A stretch of DNA of 37,335 nt from Pontibacter fetidus (GTDB taxonomy: Bacteria > Bacteroidota > Bacteroidia > Cytophagales > Hymenobacteraceae), in NCBI RefSeq assembly GCF_010119545.1, contig NZ_JAAEAA010000030.1, positions 1-37,335 on the forward strand, in the 5' to 3' direction. Positions 25,485 through 34,066 of the stretch are shown here, in pieces (position 1 is the stretch's first letter; each line of letters begins with the position of its first letter). The position numbers were made by a program, and so were the translations under genes. Under the pieces are notes generated by a model. It did not search any database, was not told where the DNA came from, and saw only the letters and a list, made by a program, of their open reading frames with translations.

Positions 25485-26735
25485 TTAAGCGTCGAGCTCG
25501 CCGGCAATTACGTTCAGGCTACTCAGCGTCAGGATCGCATCAGCCAGCTGGCCACCTTTGATCATCTCGGTATAAGCCTGGTAGTAGATAAAGCAAGGAC
25601 GACGGAAATGCAGACGGTAAGGAGTGCGACCACCATCTGAAATGATGTAGAAACCAAGCTCGCCGTTACCACCCTCAACAGAATGATACACTTCTCCAAC
25701 CGGAGCGTCAATCTCACCCATCACAATTTTAAAGTGATAGATAAGGGCTTCCATGTTGCGGTAAACTTCCTGCTTTGGCGGTAAGTAGTAATGCGGTGCA
25801 TCGGCGTGGTAAGATCCTTCCGGCAGGTTTTTGTAAGCCTGCTCTATAATCTTTAAGCTTTCCCAAACTTCAGCGTTACGAACCAGGAAACGGTCGTATG
25901 TATCACCTTTAGAGCCAACCGGAATTTCAAACTCGAAGTCGTCATAAGATGAGTATGGATTCATCACGCGCACATCATAGTCCACACCGGTAGCACGCAG
26001 GTTAGGGCCGGTAAAGCCGTAGCTCAACGCACGTTCTGCTGAGATAGCACCAACGTCTGTCGTTCTGTCGATGAAAATACGGTTACGGGTAAGCATTTTC
26101 TCGAACTCAGCCCACACCTTCGGGAAGCGCTTCAGGAACTCACCGATTAAGTATAAAGCTTTAGGCGAAAGGTCGCGCTCCATACCGCCGATACGACCCA
26201 TGTTCGTAGTCAGTCGGGCACCGCAAACTTCTTCGTAAATGTCGTAAATGTTCTCACGCTCCTGCATCACGTACAGGAAGCCGGTAAACGCACCAGAGTC
26301 CACACCCAGGATCGAGTTACAGATCAAGTGGTCTGAAATACGGGCCAGCTCCATCATGATGACACGGATGTACTGCGCACGCTTCGGAATCTCGATGCCC
26401 AACAGCTTCTCGACTGACATATGGTAACCCATGTTATTGATCGGAGACGAGCAGTAGTTCATACGGTCGGTAAGCGGCGTGATCTGGTAGAACGGGCGGC
26501 GTTCTGCGATCTTCTCAAATGCACGGTGAATGTAACCTATAGTTGGAACAGCATCCACTATAACTTCCCCGTTCATCTGCAGGATGTTCTGGAAAATACC
26601 ATGCGTGGCCGGGTGCGTTGGCCCCAAGTTAAGCGTGGTTAAATTCTCGTTATGTTTATCTTGTAGTTTCAGATCCAGGTTCTCACGAAACTGATCTAAT
26701 CCATCAAGTTCAACTTTCTTAGTTTCAGTAGCCAT
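25485..26735 (-). CDS. nuoD: NADH-quinone oxidoreductase subunit D
   Basis: A 416-residue 49-kDa subunit homologue, descended from NiFe-hydrogenase large subunits and forming part of the quinone site with NuoB. Recognisable segments are LNLGPTHPATHG near the N-terminus (the loop with the quinone-site His), the PTIGYIHRAFEKIAE segment and VEGGNGELGFYIISDG near the C-terminus. It is separate from nuoC, unlike the fused NuoCD of E. coli. The gap to nuoC is 51 bases. Confidence 0.97.
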   Translation of the reverse strand: MATETKKVELDGLDQFRENLDLKLQDKHNENLTTLNLGPTHPATHGIFQNILQMNGEVIVDAVPTIGYIHRAFEKIAERRPFYQITPLTDRMNYCSSPINNMGYHMSVEKLLGIEIPKRAQYIRVIMMELARISDHLICNSILGVDSGAFTGFLYVMQERENIYDIYEEVCGARLTTNMGRIGGMERDLSPKALYLIGEFLKRFPKVWAEFEKMLTRNRIFIDRTTDVGAISAERALSYGFTGPNLRATGVDYDVRVMNPYSSYDDFEFEIPVGSKGDTYDRFLVRNAEVWESLKIIEQAYKNLPEGSYHADAPHYYLPPKQEVYRNMEALIYHFKIVMGEIDAPVGEVYHSVEGGNGELGFYIISDGGRTPYRLHFRRPCFIYYQAYTEMIKGGQLADAILTLSSLNVIAGELDA

Positions 26736-26786
26736 AATATGCTTCTAACGTATAGCCGCCAACTATAAACTGGCAGCAAAACCGGC

Positions 26787-27293
26787 TTAGCGGCCGAAAA
26801 ACGTATTTACTTTGTCTTCTCTTGTCTGATCTTCCAGCGGATACTGCTTCAGCATTGGATGGTACTCCATGTCTTCCACATTAAGTATGCGGATAAGGTT
26901 CGGGTGACCAGCGAATACAATACCAAAGAAGTCGTAGGCCTCACGCTCCATCCAGTTGGCGGTAGCGTAAAGGTCTGTCATTGTAGGCATTACCGGGTCC
27001 GAGATCGGGAAGTATACCTTAATGCGCAGGCGGTAATTATGACGCAGGCTGTGCAACTGGTACATCATGCAAAGCTCTTTGTCTTTCTGCTCCGGGTAAT
27101 GGATACCACACATCGTTGTCAGGAAACTGATCTGTAGTTCCTTATCATCGCGCAGGTATTTTATCAGCTCATGAATGGTCTGGCGGTTCGTCTGGAACGT
27201 CATGATGCCATCCGGATTTACTGCATCCGTAATGTTCTCTTCCCCAAACTGTTCGATGATCTTACCGAGTACGTTTTCGTTCGTAAGCTCCAT
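26787..27293 (-). CDS. nuoC: NADH-quinone oxidoreductase subunit C
   Basis: A 168-residue 30-kDa subunit homologue. The family signature is seen as WMEREAYDFFGIVFAGHP followed by RILNVEDMEYHPMLKQYPL. It carries no cofactor; it stabilises the NuoB-NuoD interface. It starts 5 bases after the nuoB stop. Confidence 0.95.
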   Translation of the reverse strand: MELTNENVLGKIIEQFGEENITDAVNPDGIMTFQTNRQTIHELIKYLRDDKELQISFLTTMCGIHYPEQKDKELCMMYQLHSLRHNYRLRIKVYFPISDPVMPTMTDLYATANWMEREAYDFFGIVFAGHPNLIRILNVEDMEYHPMLKQYPLEDQTREDKVNTFFGR

Positions 27294-27298
27294 GGTGC

Positions 27299-27853
27299 TT
27301 ATTTAATATTGTAAGATTCTAAAAGAGCCTGATACTCTGGTGAGTTGCGGCGGCGTAGCGATTCGTTTTTCGCTAAATCCTGTACACGCATCAAACCATC
27401 CAGTATCTGCTCAGGGCGAGGCGGGCAACCTGGTACGTACACATCCACAGGTACTACACGGTCAATACCCTGTAAAACAGAGTAAGTGTCGAAAATACCA
27501 CCGGAACATGCACAGGCACCAACAGCTACAACCCAACGAGGCTCCGACATCTGCTCATACACCTGCTTCACAACCGGGCCCATTTTCTTGGCTATAGTTC
27601 CCATAACCAGCAGGATGTCTGCCTGGCGTGGCGAGAAGCTTGGGCGCTCAGAGCCGAAACGGGAAATGTCGTAATGCGAACCCATGGTAGCCATAAACTC
27701 GATACCGCAGCACGATGTAGCAAAAGGCAATGGCCAAAGCGAGTTGGCACGCGCCAGACCAATTACTTTCTCAAACGAAGTGGCAAAGAAACCTGCACCC
27801 GAAACACCTTCCGGGGCTTCTGCCAATGTTATATCTTTATTAGAATCGCTCAT
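27299..27853 (-). CDS. nuoB: NADH-quinone oxidoreductase subunit B
   Basis: A 184-residue subunit holding cluster N2, the last electron carrier before quinone. The tandem Cys48-Cys49 (ATSCCGIEF), Cys114 (VGACACSGG, with Cys116 nearby) and Cys143 (PGCPPRPEQ) supply the four ligands. The start is ATG 27853, 80 bases after the nuoA stop. Confidence 0.97.
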   Translation of the reverse strand: MSDSNKDITLAEAPEGVSGAGFFATSFEKVIGLARANSLWPLPFATSCCGIEFMATMGSHYDISRFGSERPSFSPRQADILLVMGTIAKKMGPVVKQVYEQMSEPRWVVAVGACACSGGIFDTYSVLQGIDRVVPVDVYVPGCPPRPEQILDGLMRVQDLAKNESLRRRNSPEYQALLESYNIK

Positions 27854-27933
27854 TTTCAGAGTTGTTTTTATTGTACAAAACAGGCCTTTTAATGCCCATG
27901 TTCTAACAATAACTTACTTGTAAAAGTTTAATA

Positions 27934-28314
27934 TTACTCCCACTTCAGAATGCCCTTTTTGAGTACATAGAAGAAGCCTGACATCAGTAGCCCCAGGAAC
28001 AGAAGCATTTGCAGAAAGCCATCTACACCGAACTCTCTGAAGTTAACCGCCCAAGGGTACATAAAGATGATTTCCACATCAAATAGCACGAAAAGGATGG
28101 CCGTCATGAAGTATTTGTAGGAAATAGGCGTACGCGCATCACCCACCGATTCGATACCACTTTCCCAGGCAGCATCTTTTACAGCACTGCTGCGCTTCGG
28201 ACCCAACAGGTGCGTTGTTACTAATGCGAAAATCACAAAGCCAAGGGCTGCTGCCAATTGTATTAAAATCGGCAGGTAATCAGACGGTAAATACTGGTTT
28301 ACAGTAGTTTCCAT
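27934..28314 (-). CDS. nuoA: NADH-quinone oxidoreductase subunit A
   Basis: A 126-residue protein with three transmembrane helices, first gene of the nuo cluster. The conserved loop WESGIESVGDARTPISYKYF and the second-helix motif ILFVLFDVEIIFMYPWA (with the conserved acidic residues) are clear. A good promoter match lies 32-62 bases upstream. Confidence 0.96.
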   Translation of the reverse strand: METTVNQYLPSDYLPILIQLAAALGFVIFALVTTHLLGPKRSSAVKDAAWESGIESVGDARTPISYKYFMTAILFVLFDVEIIFMYPWAVNFREFGVDGFLQMLLFLGLLMSGFFYVLKKGILKWE

Positions 28315-28345
28315 AATATTGTAACGCTTTCTTGAAATTTGGGAG

Positions 28346-28376
28346 CAAAATTAGGTATAAATAGCCAACAATCAAA
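28346..28376 (-). promoter_or_regulatory. Promoter of the nuoA-J operon
   Basis: On the minus strand TTTG (28376-28373), a 19-base spacer and TAATTTTG (28353-28346) give an exact match to the Bacteroidota TTTG-N19-TAnnTTTG promoter. The predicted start is about 25 bases before nuoA. Confidence 0.7.
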
Positions 28377-28466
28377 AGTATAAGTTGCCTGTAAATTTGT
28401 GTCAGAAGTATGATTTATCTCACCTTTTGCGGTAGTGTAACTTATCTGTATACAAATGTAAAAAAA

Positions 28467-28498
28467 CAAAGGCCGCACCCCGAAGAGTGCAGCCTTTG
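28467..28498 (-). terminator. Terminator after pruA
   Basis: CAAAGGC-C-GCAC pairs with GTGC-A-GCCTTTG (one mismatch) around an 8-base loop. On the minus strand it is followed by a T-run. It lies 20 bases past the pruA stop. Confidence 0.75.
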
Positions 28499-28517
28499 AT
28501 CTTGGACTATAGCTTTG

Positions 28518-30152
28518 TTATTTGCTTTCGCCTAAGAACGGGTAACGGTAATCTACCGGCGATACAAATGTTTCTTTAATAGAACGGGCAGATACCCAGC
28601 GTAATAGGTTCAGCATAGAGCCGGCTTTGTCGTTTGTGCCAGAAGCGCGCGCGCCACCAAACGGCTGCTGGCCAACTACAGCACCTGTCGGCTTATCGTT
28701 GATATAGAAGTTACCGGCAGCCTGGTCTAATTTTTTAGTAGCAAGCTCAACGGCATAACGGTCCTGGCCAAAAATAGCACCGGTTAGGGCGTAAGGCGAC
28801 GTTGCGTTAACCAGCTCCAGTGTCTCTTCGAAGTTATTTTCGTCGTACACATAAATTGTGATCACAGGCCCAAAGATCTCTTCGCACATAGTTACGTACT
28901 GTGGGTTATGCGCCAGCAATACAGTAGGCTCTATAAAGTAACCTTTCGATTTGTCGTAGCCACCACCTGCAATAATTTCTACTTCGTTGCTGTTCTTCGC
29001 ATTGTCGATGTACTTGGCAATTTTGTCAAAAGACTTCTCGTCGATAACTGCGTTAATAAAGTTTCCGAAATCTTCCGGAGGCCCCATTTTAAACGTCTTC
29101 AGGTCTTCAACGACATAGTTTTTTACGTCCTCCCAAAGGTTGCTTGGTATATAAGCGCGCGAAGCGGCAGAGCATTTCTGGCCCTGGTACTCGAAAGCAC
29201 CGCGAACTATACCGGTAGCTACCTGCTTGGCATTAGCAGAGCTGTGTGCAACTATAAAGTCTTTACCACCAGTTTCGCCAACTATACGCGGGTAAGTTTT
29301 ATACTTGTGGATGTTTGTGCCAATCGTTTTCCAGATGTTCTGGAAAACGCCTGTGCTGCCTGTAAAGTGGATACCTGCAAAATCAGCGTGGTTAAAGATC
29401 ACTTCACCAGCGGTAGGGCCATCCACATAAACCAAGTTAATAACGCCATCAGGCAAACCAGCCTCCTGGAAAAGCTCCATGATTACGTGGGCTGCATAGA
29501 TCTGCGTGTTGGCTGGCTTCCAAACTACTACGTTACCCATCATGGCCACCGAAGATGGCAGGTTACCTGCAATAGCTGTAAAGTTGAATGGCGTAAGTGC
29601 AAACACAAAACCTTCGAGTGGGCGGTGCTCCATGCGGTTCCAAACACCCGGCGAAGATTCCGGCTGCATCTGGTAAATTTCCGTCATGTACTGCACGTTA
29701 AAGCGCAGGAAGTCGATCAGTTCGCAGGCAGAGTCAATCTCAGCCTGGAAAGCATTTTTAGACTGACCCAGCATAGTTGCCGCGTTCATTCTTGCTCTCC
29801 ATGGGCCTGCTAACAGTTCAGCAGCTTTTAAGAAAATAGAAGCGCGGTGCTCCCAGTTCATATTTGCCCAAGCCTCACGCGCAGCCAGTGCTGCATTAAT
29901 AGCCTGTTCCACGTGCGTTGCATCGCCTTCGCTGAAATGGCCAAGGATATGCTTATGGTCGTGAGGTTGCAAAAGCGGCTTCTTGCTGTCGGTATAAACC
30001 TGGTCGCCGCCAATGTACATTGGTACATCAACTTCTTTCGACTTCATTTCTTTATAAGTGCGCAGTAGTTCCTCGCGCTCCGGGGAGCCCGGCGCATAAG
30101 ACTTTACTGGTTCGTTTATGGGAGTTGGTACTTTAAAAAATCCGGTTGCCAT
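28518..30152 (-). CDS. pruA: L-glutamate gamma-semialdehyde (1-pyrroline-5-carboxylate) dehydrogenase
   Basis: A 544-residue aldehyde dehydrogenase superfamily enzyme that oxidises glutamate semialdehyde to glutamate with NAD+, the second step of proline catabolism. The cofactor-binding FTGSTGVFQ, the general base Glu293 (VGETGGKDF) and the nucleophile Cys327 (YQGQKCSAASR) are intact. Length, the N-terminal NEPVKSYAPGSPEREEL region and the C-terminal GQQPFGGARASGTNDKAG match the stand-alone, eukaryote-like P5CDH group rather than the bifunctional PutA. No proline dehydrogenase is nearby. A TACCTTTG box (30217-30210, minus) is a possible promoter. Confidence 0.93.
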   Translation of the reverse strand: MATGFFKVPTPINEPVKSYAPGSPEREELLRTYKEMKSKEVDVPMYIGGDQVYTDSKKPLLQPHDHKHILGHFSEGDATHVEQAINAALAAREAWANMNWEHRASIFLKAAELLAGPWRARMNAATMLGQSKNAFQAEIDSACELIDFLRFNVQYMTEIYQMQPESSPGVWNRMEHRPLEGFVFALTPFNFTAIAGNLPSSVAMMGNVVVWKPANTQIYAAHVIMELFQEAGLPDGVINLVYVDGPTAGEVIFNHADFAGIHFTGSTGVFQNIWKTIGTNIHKYKTYPRIVGETGGKDFIVAHSSANAKQVATGIVRGAFEYQGQKCSAASRAYIPSNLWEDVKNYVVEDLKTFKMGPPEDFGNFINAVIDEKSFDKIAKYIDNAKNSNEVEIIAGGGYDKSKGYFIEPTVLLAHNPQYVTMCEEIFGPVITIYVYDENNFEETLELVNATSPYALTGAIFGQDRYAVELATKKLDQAAGNFYINDKPTGAVVGQQPFGGARASGTNDKAGSMLNLLRWVSARSIKETFVSPVDYRYPFLGESK

Positions 30153-30209
30153 GTGGTTTATAGTTAAGGATTTAAAATATACTTTTGGATGGTTGTTTTA
30201 ACCATACTG

Positions 30210-30217
30210 CAAAGGTA
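30210..30217 (-). promoter_or_regulatory. Candidate -7 box for pruA
   Basis: TACCTTTG on the minus strand matches TAnnTTTG, 57 bases before ATG 30152. No clear TTTG box at 19-21 bases, so this is tentative. Confidence 0.4.
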
Positions 30218-30331
30218 AGGCTATTTCTGTAAATAAGGGTAGGAATGTGTTATTTCGAGTATTCTTGAGATGAGAGTCGAGAAGAGTCGTTTTAGGTGTA
30301 AGGGGTCTTATATGTGCTATAATTTGTCTAC

Positions 30332-30360
30332 TGTCATTTCAAGCGTAGTCGGGAAATCTT
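30332..30360. repeat. TGTCATTTC...AAATCTT dispersed element
   Basis: Reads TGTCATTTCAAGCGTAGTCG then GGAAATCTT. The reverse complement of the end of composite copy A (about 12829-12857) has the same plan, as do the arms of the inverted repeat at 19949-20016. Confidence 0.6.
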
Positions 30361-30432
30361 AATTGTCCTATCTTTGCAAGAGCTACAAGCGCGCAGCTCC
30401 TGCTAGCGTCTGATGTTCTATAGTTCCTCTTT

Positions 30433-30785
30433 TGTCATCCCGAGCGTTAACCGAGGGATCTTATGTGTCCTTTACCTAACTATAGTTGCAACCTGAACGA
30501 AGCCATCCTTCCAAAAATTCTTTATTCCCGGGAGCTTTAGTTACCCATCGTTTCAATTGAGCTTTGGTGCCCTCACCGCCGGGAGGCCCCGTCTTCGGGC
30601 ATCGCGCTGTGTACATTCCTTTTTCTCGTTCCTCGAAATGCCTCACGGCACCAGAAATCTACAAGGCGCTCAACCCAAAGACTGCGATCTTTCTACTATT
30701 GACCTATAGCTATAGTTTGAACCAGTAAGCTCCGCAATTGATCATAGCTATAGTTTCGTAGGGACAGGTCGCGACCTGTCCTGAT
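30433..30785 (-). repeat. Composite dispersed repeat, copy B (inverted)
   Basis: The reverse complement aligns with 12597-12857: the perfect 20-bp palindrome GGACAGGTCGCGACCTGTCC (30762-30781), then a CTATAG-containing spacer, then the conserved block (30505-30596) and finally a GATCC...CGGGATGACA end. An extra stretch of about 90 bases (about 30597-30690) is present only in this copy. Confidence 0.7.
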
Positions 30786-31038
30786 CTTGGACTGTAACTA
30801 TAAAACTATAGCTCTAACTATAGCAAAGGCAGTAAAAGCTCCTCTCCTTAGACTACTGAGAACGAGAGTTCGAAGGTAGCGAGCGTAACTCTGAGGGGTA
30901 GGGGTGGTTGGGCCATGCTAACTATAGAACACACCAGTTTACGGAACATCCGGAGGCTGTGAGGTTTAAGATCCTGTCAGTCTGCTAATTCTATAAATAT
31001 TGATTCAAAAAGGAAGCTCATTTAGGTAGCAAGCAAAT

Positions 31039-31088
31039 TTTAGCAATACTAAATATTTTAGCTTAATATATAGCTTTTGCTAATTTTG
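31039..31088 (+). promoter_or_regulatory. umuDC promoter with possible SOS operator
   Basis: TAATTTTG (31081-31088) matches the TAnnTTTG box, 19 bases before the umuD start. Just upstream are TTTAG-CAATA-CTAAA (31039-31053) and TTAGC...GCTAA (31058-31062, 31079-31083), dyads that could bind a LexA-type repressor. The operator assignment is inference from gene function and position. Confidence 0.4.
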
Positions 31089-31107
31089 TTCGTAAATAGC
31101 ATGTAAT

Positions 31108-31563
31108 ATGGAAGCTAAAGTGATACCTATAAGCCAATGGGCACCGGGGTTTTACAACCTCGTTGATGATACTGATGAAGTGCTGCTCTTATTTGGAGCG
31201 AGTGTGCGGGCTGGTTTTCCTAGTCCGGCTGCCGATTATTCTGCCGACCCAATAGACCTGAACAAGTATATTTCTGAGAACCCTACGGCTACCTTTCTGG
31301 CCCGTGTAGAAGGCGACTCGATGATAGGCGCACACATAGAACCCGGCGACCTGGCCGTGATAGATCGATCGGTGAAGCCAACAACTGGTAAAATTGTGCT
31401 GGCCTTTGTAGAGGGTGAGTTTACTATTAAGCGCGTCCTGTTCCGGAAAGACGGCACATACCTTCAGCCCGAAAACCCAAACTATAAGACCATTAAAATC
31501 GATGATCCGGAAAGTGGCCGTATCTGGGGTGTAGTAGTGGGCGTGATCAAAAAATTTAAGTAA
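31108..31563 (+). CDS. umuD: UmuD-like translesion polymerase accessory protein (S24 peptidase)
   Basis: A 151-residue LexA/UmuD-type protein. The self-cleavage site Ala35-Gly36 is seen in RAGFPSPA, followed by the catalytic dyad: Ser71 in EGDSMIGAHI and Lys108 in FTIKRVLF. It lacks a DNA-binding domain, which separates it from LexA. In known systems, RecA-filament-stimulated cleavage produces UmuD', which activates UmuC. Its stop lies 3 bases before the umuC start, so the two are co-transcribed and presumably SOS-controlled. Confidence 0.92.
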   Translation: MEAKVIPISQWAPGFYNLVDDTDEVLLLFGASVRAGFPSPAADYSADPIDLNKYISENPTATFLARVEGDSMIGAHIEPGDLAVIDRSVKPTTGKIVLAFVEGEFTIKRVLFRKDGTYLQPENPNYKTIKIDDPESGRIWGVVVGVIKKFK

Positions 31564-31566
31564 GCT

Positions 31567-32838
31567 ATGACGTCGCTGTTTGCTATAGTTGACTGCAATA
31601 ACTTTTATGCGAGTTGCGAGCGCGTGTTTAATCCCGCGCTTAACAGTAGGCCAGTGGTGGTGCTCTCGAATAACGATGGCTGCATTATAGCGCTCAGTAA
31701 CGAAGCCAAGGCCTTAGGTGTAAAAATGGGTACGCCCTACTTCCAGGCACGGCCGCAGCTTGAGGAGTACGGTGTAGCGGTGTTCAGTTCTAACTATGAG
31801 CTGTATGGCGATATGTCGCGGAGGGTGGTGGAAACGCTGCAGCAGTTTACGCCTAACCTGGAAGTATACTCTATAGATGAAAGCTTCCTGGACCTGGGCG
31901 ATTTTTATAAAGTAGACCTCCAGGAATACGCCCGAACTATAAAAGAGACCGTGAAGCAGTGGACGGGCATACCCGTAGCTGTGGGTGTGGCCACAACTAA
32001 AACACTGGCGAAAGTAGCTAACCGCATTTCCAAGAAATCAGCTAAAGCAAATGGGGTGTTGGTACTGACAGATGAGCGGCATATTGAAGCTGCCCTGAAA
32101 AGAACTGAAGTCGGCGATGTATGGGGCATTGGGCGGCGCTATGCTAACAAGTTGGCTGGCCTGGGCATACACACCGCCTGGGACCTGCGCAATGTAACCG
32201 ATGCCTTCGCTAAAAAACATCTTACTGTAGTGGGCCTGCGTACTGTAAAAGAGCTGCGTGGCGAATCGTGTATGGAATTGGAACACATGCCGCCTGCCAA
32301 GCAAAACATCTGCACCTCACGCAGTTTCGGTAAAACACTTACCGAGCTAACCGAACTCGAAGATGCCCTTGCTACACATACCATTCGCTGTGCTACCAAA
32401 CTACGTAAGCAAAAGTCATGTGCCGGCGTTATAACTGTGTTTCTGATGACTAACCGCTTTACCGAGCAGCATTACTACTATAGCCGAACTGTAAAACTCG
32501 ATAGCCCCACCAACAGCGAACTTGAACTGCTCCGGCATGCCACCAAAGCCCTGAAGCAAATGTATCGGCCTAGCCTGCAGTATAAAAAAGCTGGCGTTAT
32601 AGTTTCTGATATCGTGCCGGCTAACCAAGTACAGCTCTCGTTGCTAACCAGCCATAACACAGACCGCGACAATAAACTTATGCAAACCCTCGACAGCCTG
32701 CGCGAAAAGTATGGCAACAAATTCGTAAAGTATGGCGTGCAGGGAAGTAACGAGGCTATTAAGAAATGGGAGTTAAACAGAGACCATATCTCAGCTTGTT
32801 ACACTACAGATATAACAGGCTTGCTTAAAGTAAGCTAA
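31567..32838 (+). CDS. umuC: UmuC-like Y-family DNA polymerase (Pol V catalytic subunit)
   Basis: A 423-residue Y-family polymerase for error-prone lesion bypass. The catalytic acids are Asp9 (AIVDCNNFYASCERVF) and Asp104-Glu105 (YSIDESFLDLG). The helix-hairpin-helix region (VWGIGRRYANKLAGLGI), little-finger domain and the UmuC-specific C-terminal part (MQTLDSLREKYG...) are present, so it is full length. It overlaps nothing and follows umuD by 3 bases. Confidence 0.95.
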   Translation: MTSLFAIVDCNNFYASCERVFNPALNSRPVVVLSNNDGCIIALSNEAKALGVKMGTPYFQARPQLEEYGVAVFSSNYELYGDMSRRVVETLQQFTPNLEVYSIDESFLDLGDFYKVDLQEYARTIKETVKQWTGIPVAVGVATTKTLAKVANRISKKSAKANGVLVLTDERHIEAALKRTEVGDVWGIGRRYANKLAGLGIHTAWDLRNVTDAFAKKHLTVVGLRTVKELRGESCMELEHMPPAKQNICTSRSFGKTLTELTELEDALATHTIRCATKLRKQKSCAGVITVFLMTNRFTEQHYYYSRTVKLDSPTNSELELLRHATKALKQMYRPSLQYKKAGVIVSDIVPANQVQLSLLTSHNTDRDNKLMQTLDSLREKYGNKFVKYGVQGSNEAIKKWELNRDHISACYTTDITGLLKVS

Positions 32839-32867
32839 TAACAAGATTACAGCACAAACTGCAAATA

Positions 32868-33659
32868 TTACTTACATTGGTAAGTTAACGTAGCAACTAA
32901 CTGACTACCATTAGCCATTGTTCTGGTCGATTTTATAGGATGGCCAGCTGCATTATACTCATAGGTTGCCGTATAGCTATCGCCCCATACCTGCCCACTA
33001 CTAGAGATGTTGGAATAGCTTACAATGTTATGTAAGTATGGGTACCCTATCATTAAAAAGCCTATTTTCTGTAAAGCCGGTGTATTTTTAAGAGCAGGCT
33101 GCTTGTCATCATAATGTAGGGTTAATGTTTGTGCATGTTGCCCATTAGGAGTAAAAGTTAAAATACGGCGCATTTCCTCCCCTTCGTATTCATAGGTATA
33201 GGTAGCATACAAACGGCCATCCGGATATTGTATCGTTCGCTTTGCTACCTGTTTATCAGATACGTACTCGTATGAATAGATAAAGCCTGGTTGCATAGTG
33301 CCATTAGTAAGTTGGTTACTATTCATCTGGATTAGTAAACCCGCTCCATCGTAACTATAGTTATTAAAGCCTGTAAGCGTTCCGTCAGCCTGGTAAATCG
33401 ACTCATTCTCAATTAACTGCTTGTTATTATATGCAAATGTCGTGTACCGCGTAAGTGCCCCTTTCTCATAATACTCCACTTTTATAATCTTGCCAGCAGA
33501 ATCGTAGATGTATTTTGAGTTAGTATTGCCAGTAGGTGTAGTTGCAGCTGTTTCTTGTAGTGTGCAGGTTTGCTCTTTTGCAGGAGTTGGATTATCAGCA
33601 TCTTTTTTACTACAGGCAATTAGCCAGAAGCAAAGCATTAAAAGAAGCAGCTTTTTCAT
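32868..33659 (-). CDS. Lipoprotein with YD-like repeats
   Basis: A 263-residue predicted lipoprotein: signal peptide with lipobox LIAC (acylated Cys16), a short charged linker (SKKDADNPTPAKEQ), then strand pairs with a YDSAGKIIKVEYY / YDGAGLLIQMNSN / YEYNAAGHPIKSTRT pattern, spaced like the YD/RHS-type beta repeats of many Bacteroidota surface lipoproteins. Cysteines near the start (TCTLQET) and the very end (TYQCK) could form a disulfide closing the fold. It is convergent with umuC, only 29 bases apart. The function is unknown; a surface or periplasmic role is inferred from the signal only. Confidence 0.75.
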   Translation of the reverse strand: MKKLLLLMLCFWLIACSKKDADNPTPAKEQTCTLQETAATTPTGNTNSKYIYDSAGKIIKVEYYEKGALTRYTTFAYNNKQLIENESIYQADGTLTGFNNYSYDGAGLLIQMNSNQLTNGTMQPGFIYSYEYVSDKQVAKRTIQYPDGRLYATYTYEYEGEEMRRILTFTPNGQHAQTLTLHYDDKQPALKNTPALQKIGFLMIGYPYLHNIVSYSNISSSGQVWGDSYTATYEYNAAGHPIKSTRTMANGSQLVATLTYQCK

Positions 33660-33950
33660 TGTATGATTATTAAAAAGTTAGGAGCTGGCTTAAGGCTAAA
33701 AACAGAGCAATTTAATAAATGATCGCCGTAAATTTATAGCTACACTTGAATATTTCACTTTGTAAGATAGCTGACTAGTTGTTGCAGAACCAGAATAGAG
33801 GTTAGCTGTAATTACTAGACAAATTGTATAAAGCTTGGCTTGGTAAGTTTGTGAAATATGAGAATAAGGCATTAGCAAAAAGTGGGAGTTGAAAAAGAGC
33901 ACATCTTGAGTATTGTGCTACGGATATGAGTGAGTAATAAGAGTTAAGTA

Positions 33951-33970
33951 GCAATTTGCAATTCAAGAAC
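33951..33970 (+). promoter_or_regulatory. Second operator-like site
   Basis: Contains AATTTGCA-n-TTC-nn-GAA (33953-33969), the same spaced pattern as the left half and centre of the 44-bp palindrome at 34023-34066. It lies 74 bases before that palindrome's centre-left arm and could be an auxiliary binding site. Confidence 0.45.
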
Positions 33971-34006
33971 TAATATCTGATTTATAGTTAAATACTCCAC
34001 TGAACA

Positions 34007-34037
34007 TTGATTAATTCACATTTTACATCTTAATTTG
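34007..34037 (+). promoter_or_regulatory. Candidate promoter of the regulator/NTase operon
   Basis: TTG at 34007-34009, a 20-base spacer, and TTAATTTG at 34030-34037, one base off TAnnTTTG. The -7 box lies inside the left arm of the palindrome, so protein bound there should block transcription. Confidence 0.35.
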
Positions 34038-34066
34038 CAGTTCGCGAATTGCAAATTAAGATGTAA
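34023..34066. promoter_or_regulatory. 44-bp palindromic operator candidate
   Basis: Arms 34023-34039 and 34050-34066 are perfectly complementary over 17 bp (TTACATCTTAATTTGCA and its complement). The centre contains the palindrome TTCGCGAA (34041-34048), with one mismatched pair (34040/34049). It ends 12 bases before ATG 34079 and overlaps the likely -7 box and transcript start. This is typical placement for autorepression in toxin-antitoxin operons. Confidence 0.7.

Larger units (their letters stand above)
30240..31037. other. Gene-free repeat region between pruA and umuD
   Basis: About 800 bases without a credible gene. It holds a TGTCATTTC...AAATCTT element (30332-30360), a CAGCTCCTGC element (about 30391-30410), the long composite repeat copy B (30433-30785), clustered CTATAG words (about 30700-30930), pyrimidine/purine-rich pieces (30839-30910) and an AATCCTGT-like remnant (about 30968-31006). 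It mirrors the content of 12.2-12.9 kb. Confidence 0.7.

Noticed and set aside
28908..29813. Long plus-strand open frame of 301 codons opposite pruA
   Set aside because: The minus-strand frame encodes a complete aldehyde dehydrogenase with catalytic residues; the plus frame is a compositional shadow.
33696..33902. Open frame of 68 codons on the minus strand
   Set aside because: AT-rich DNA, no recognisable domain, no promoter or terminator, and it lies in the control region of other genes.
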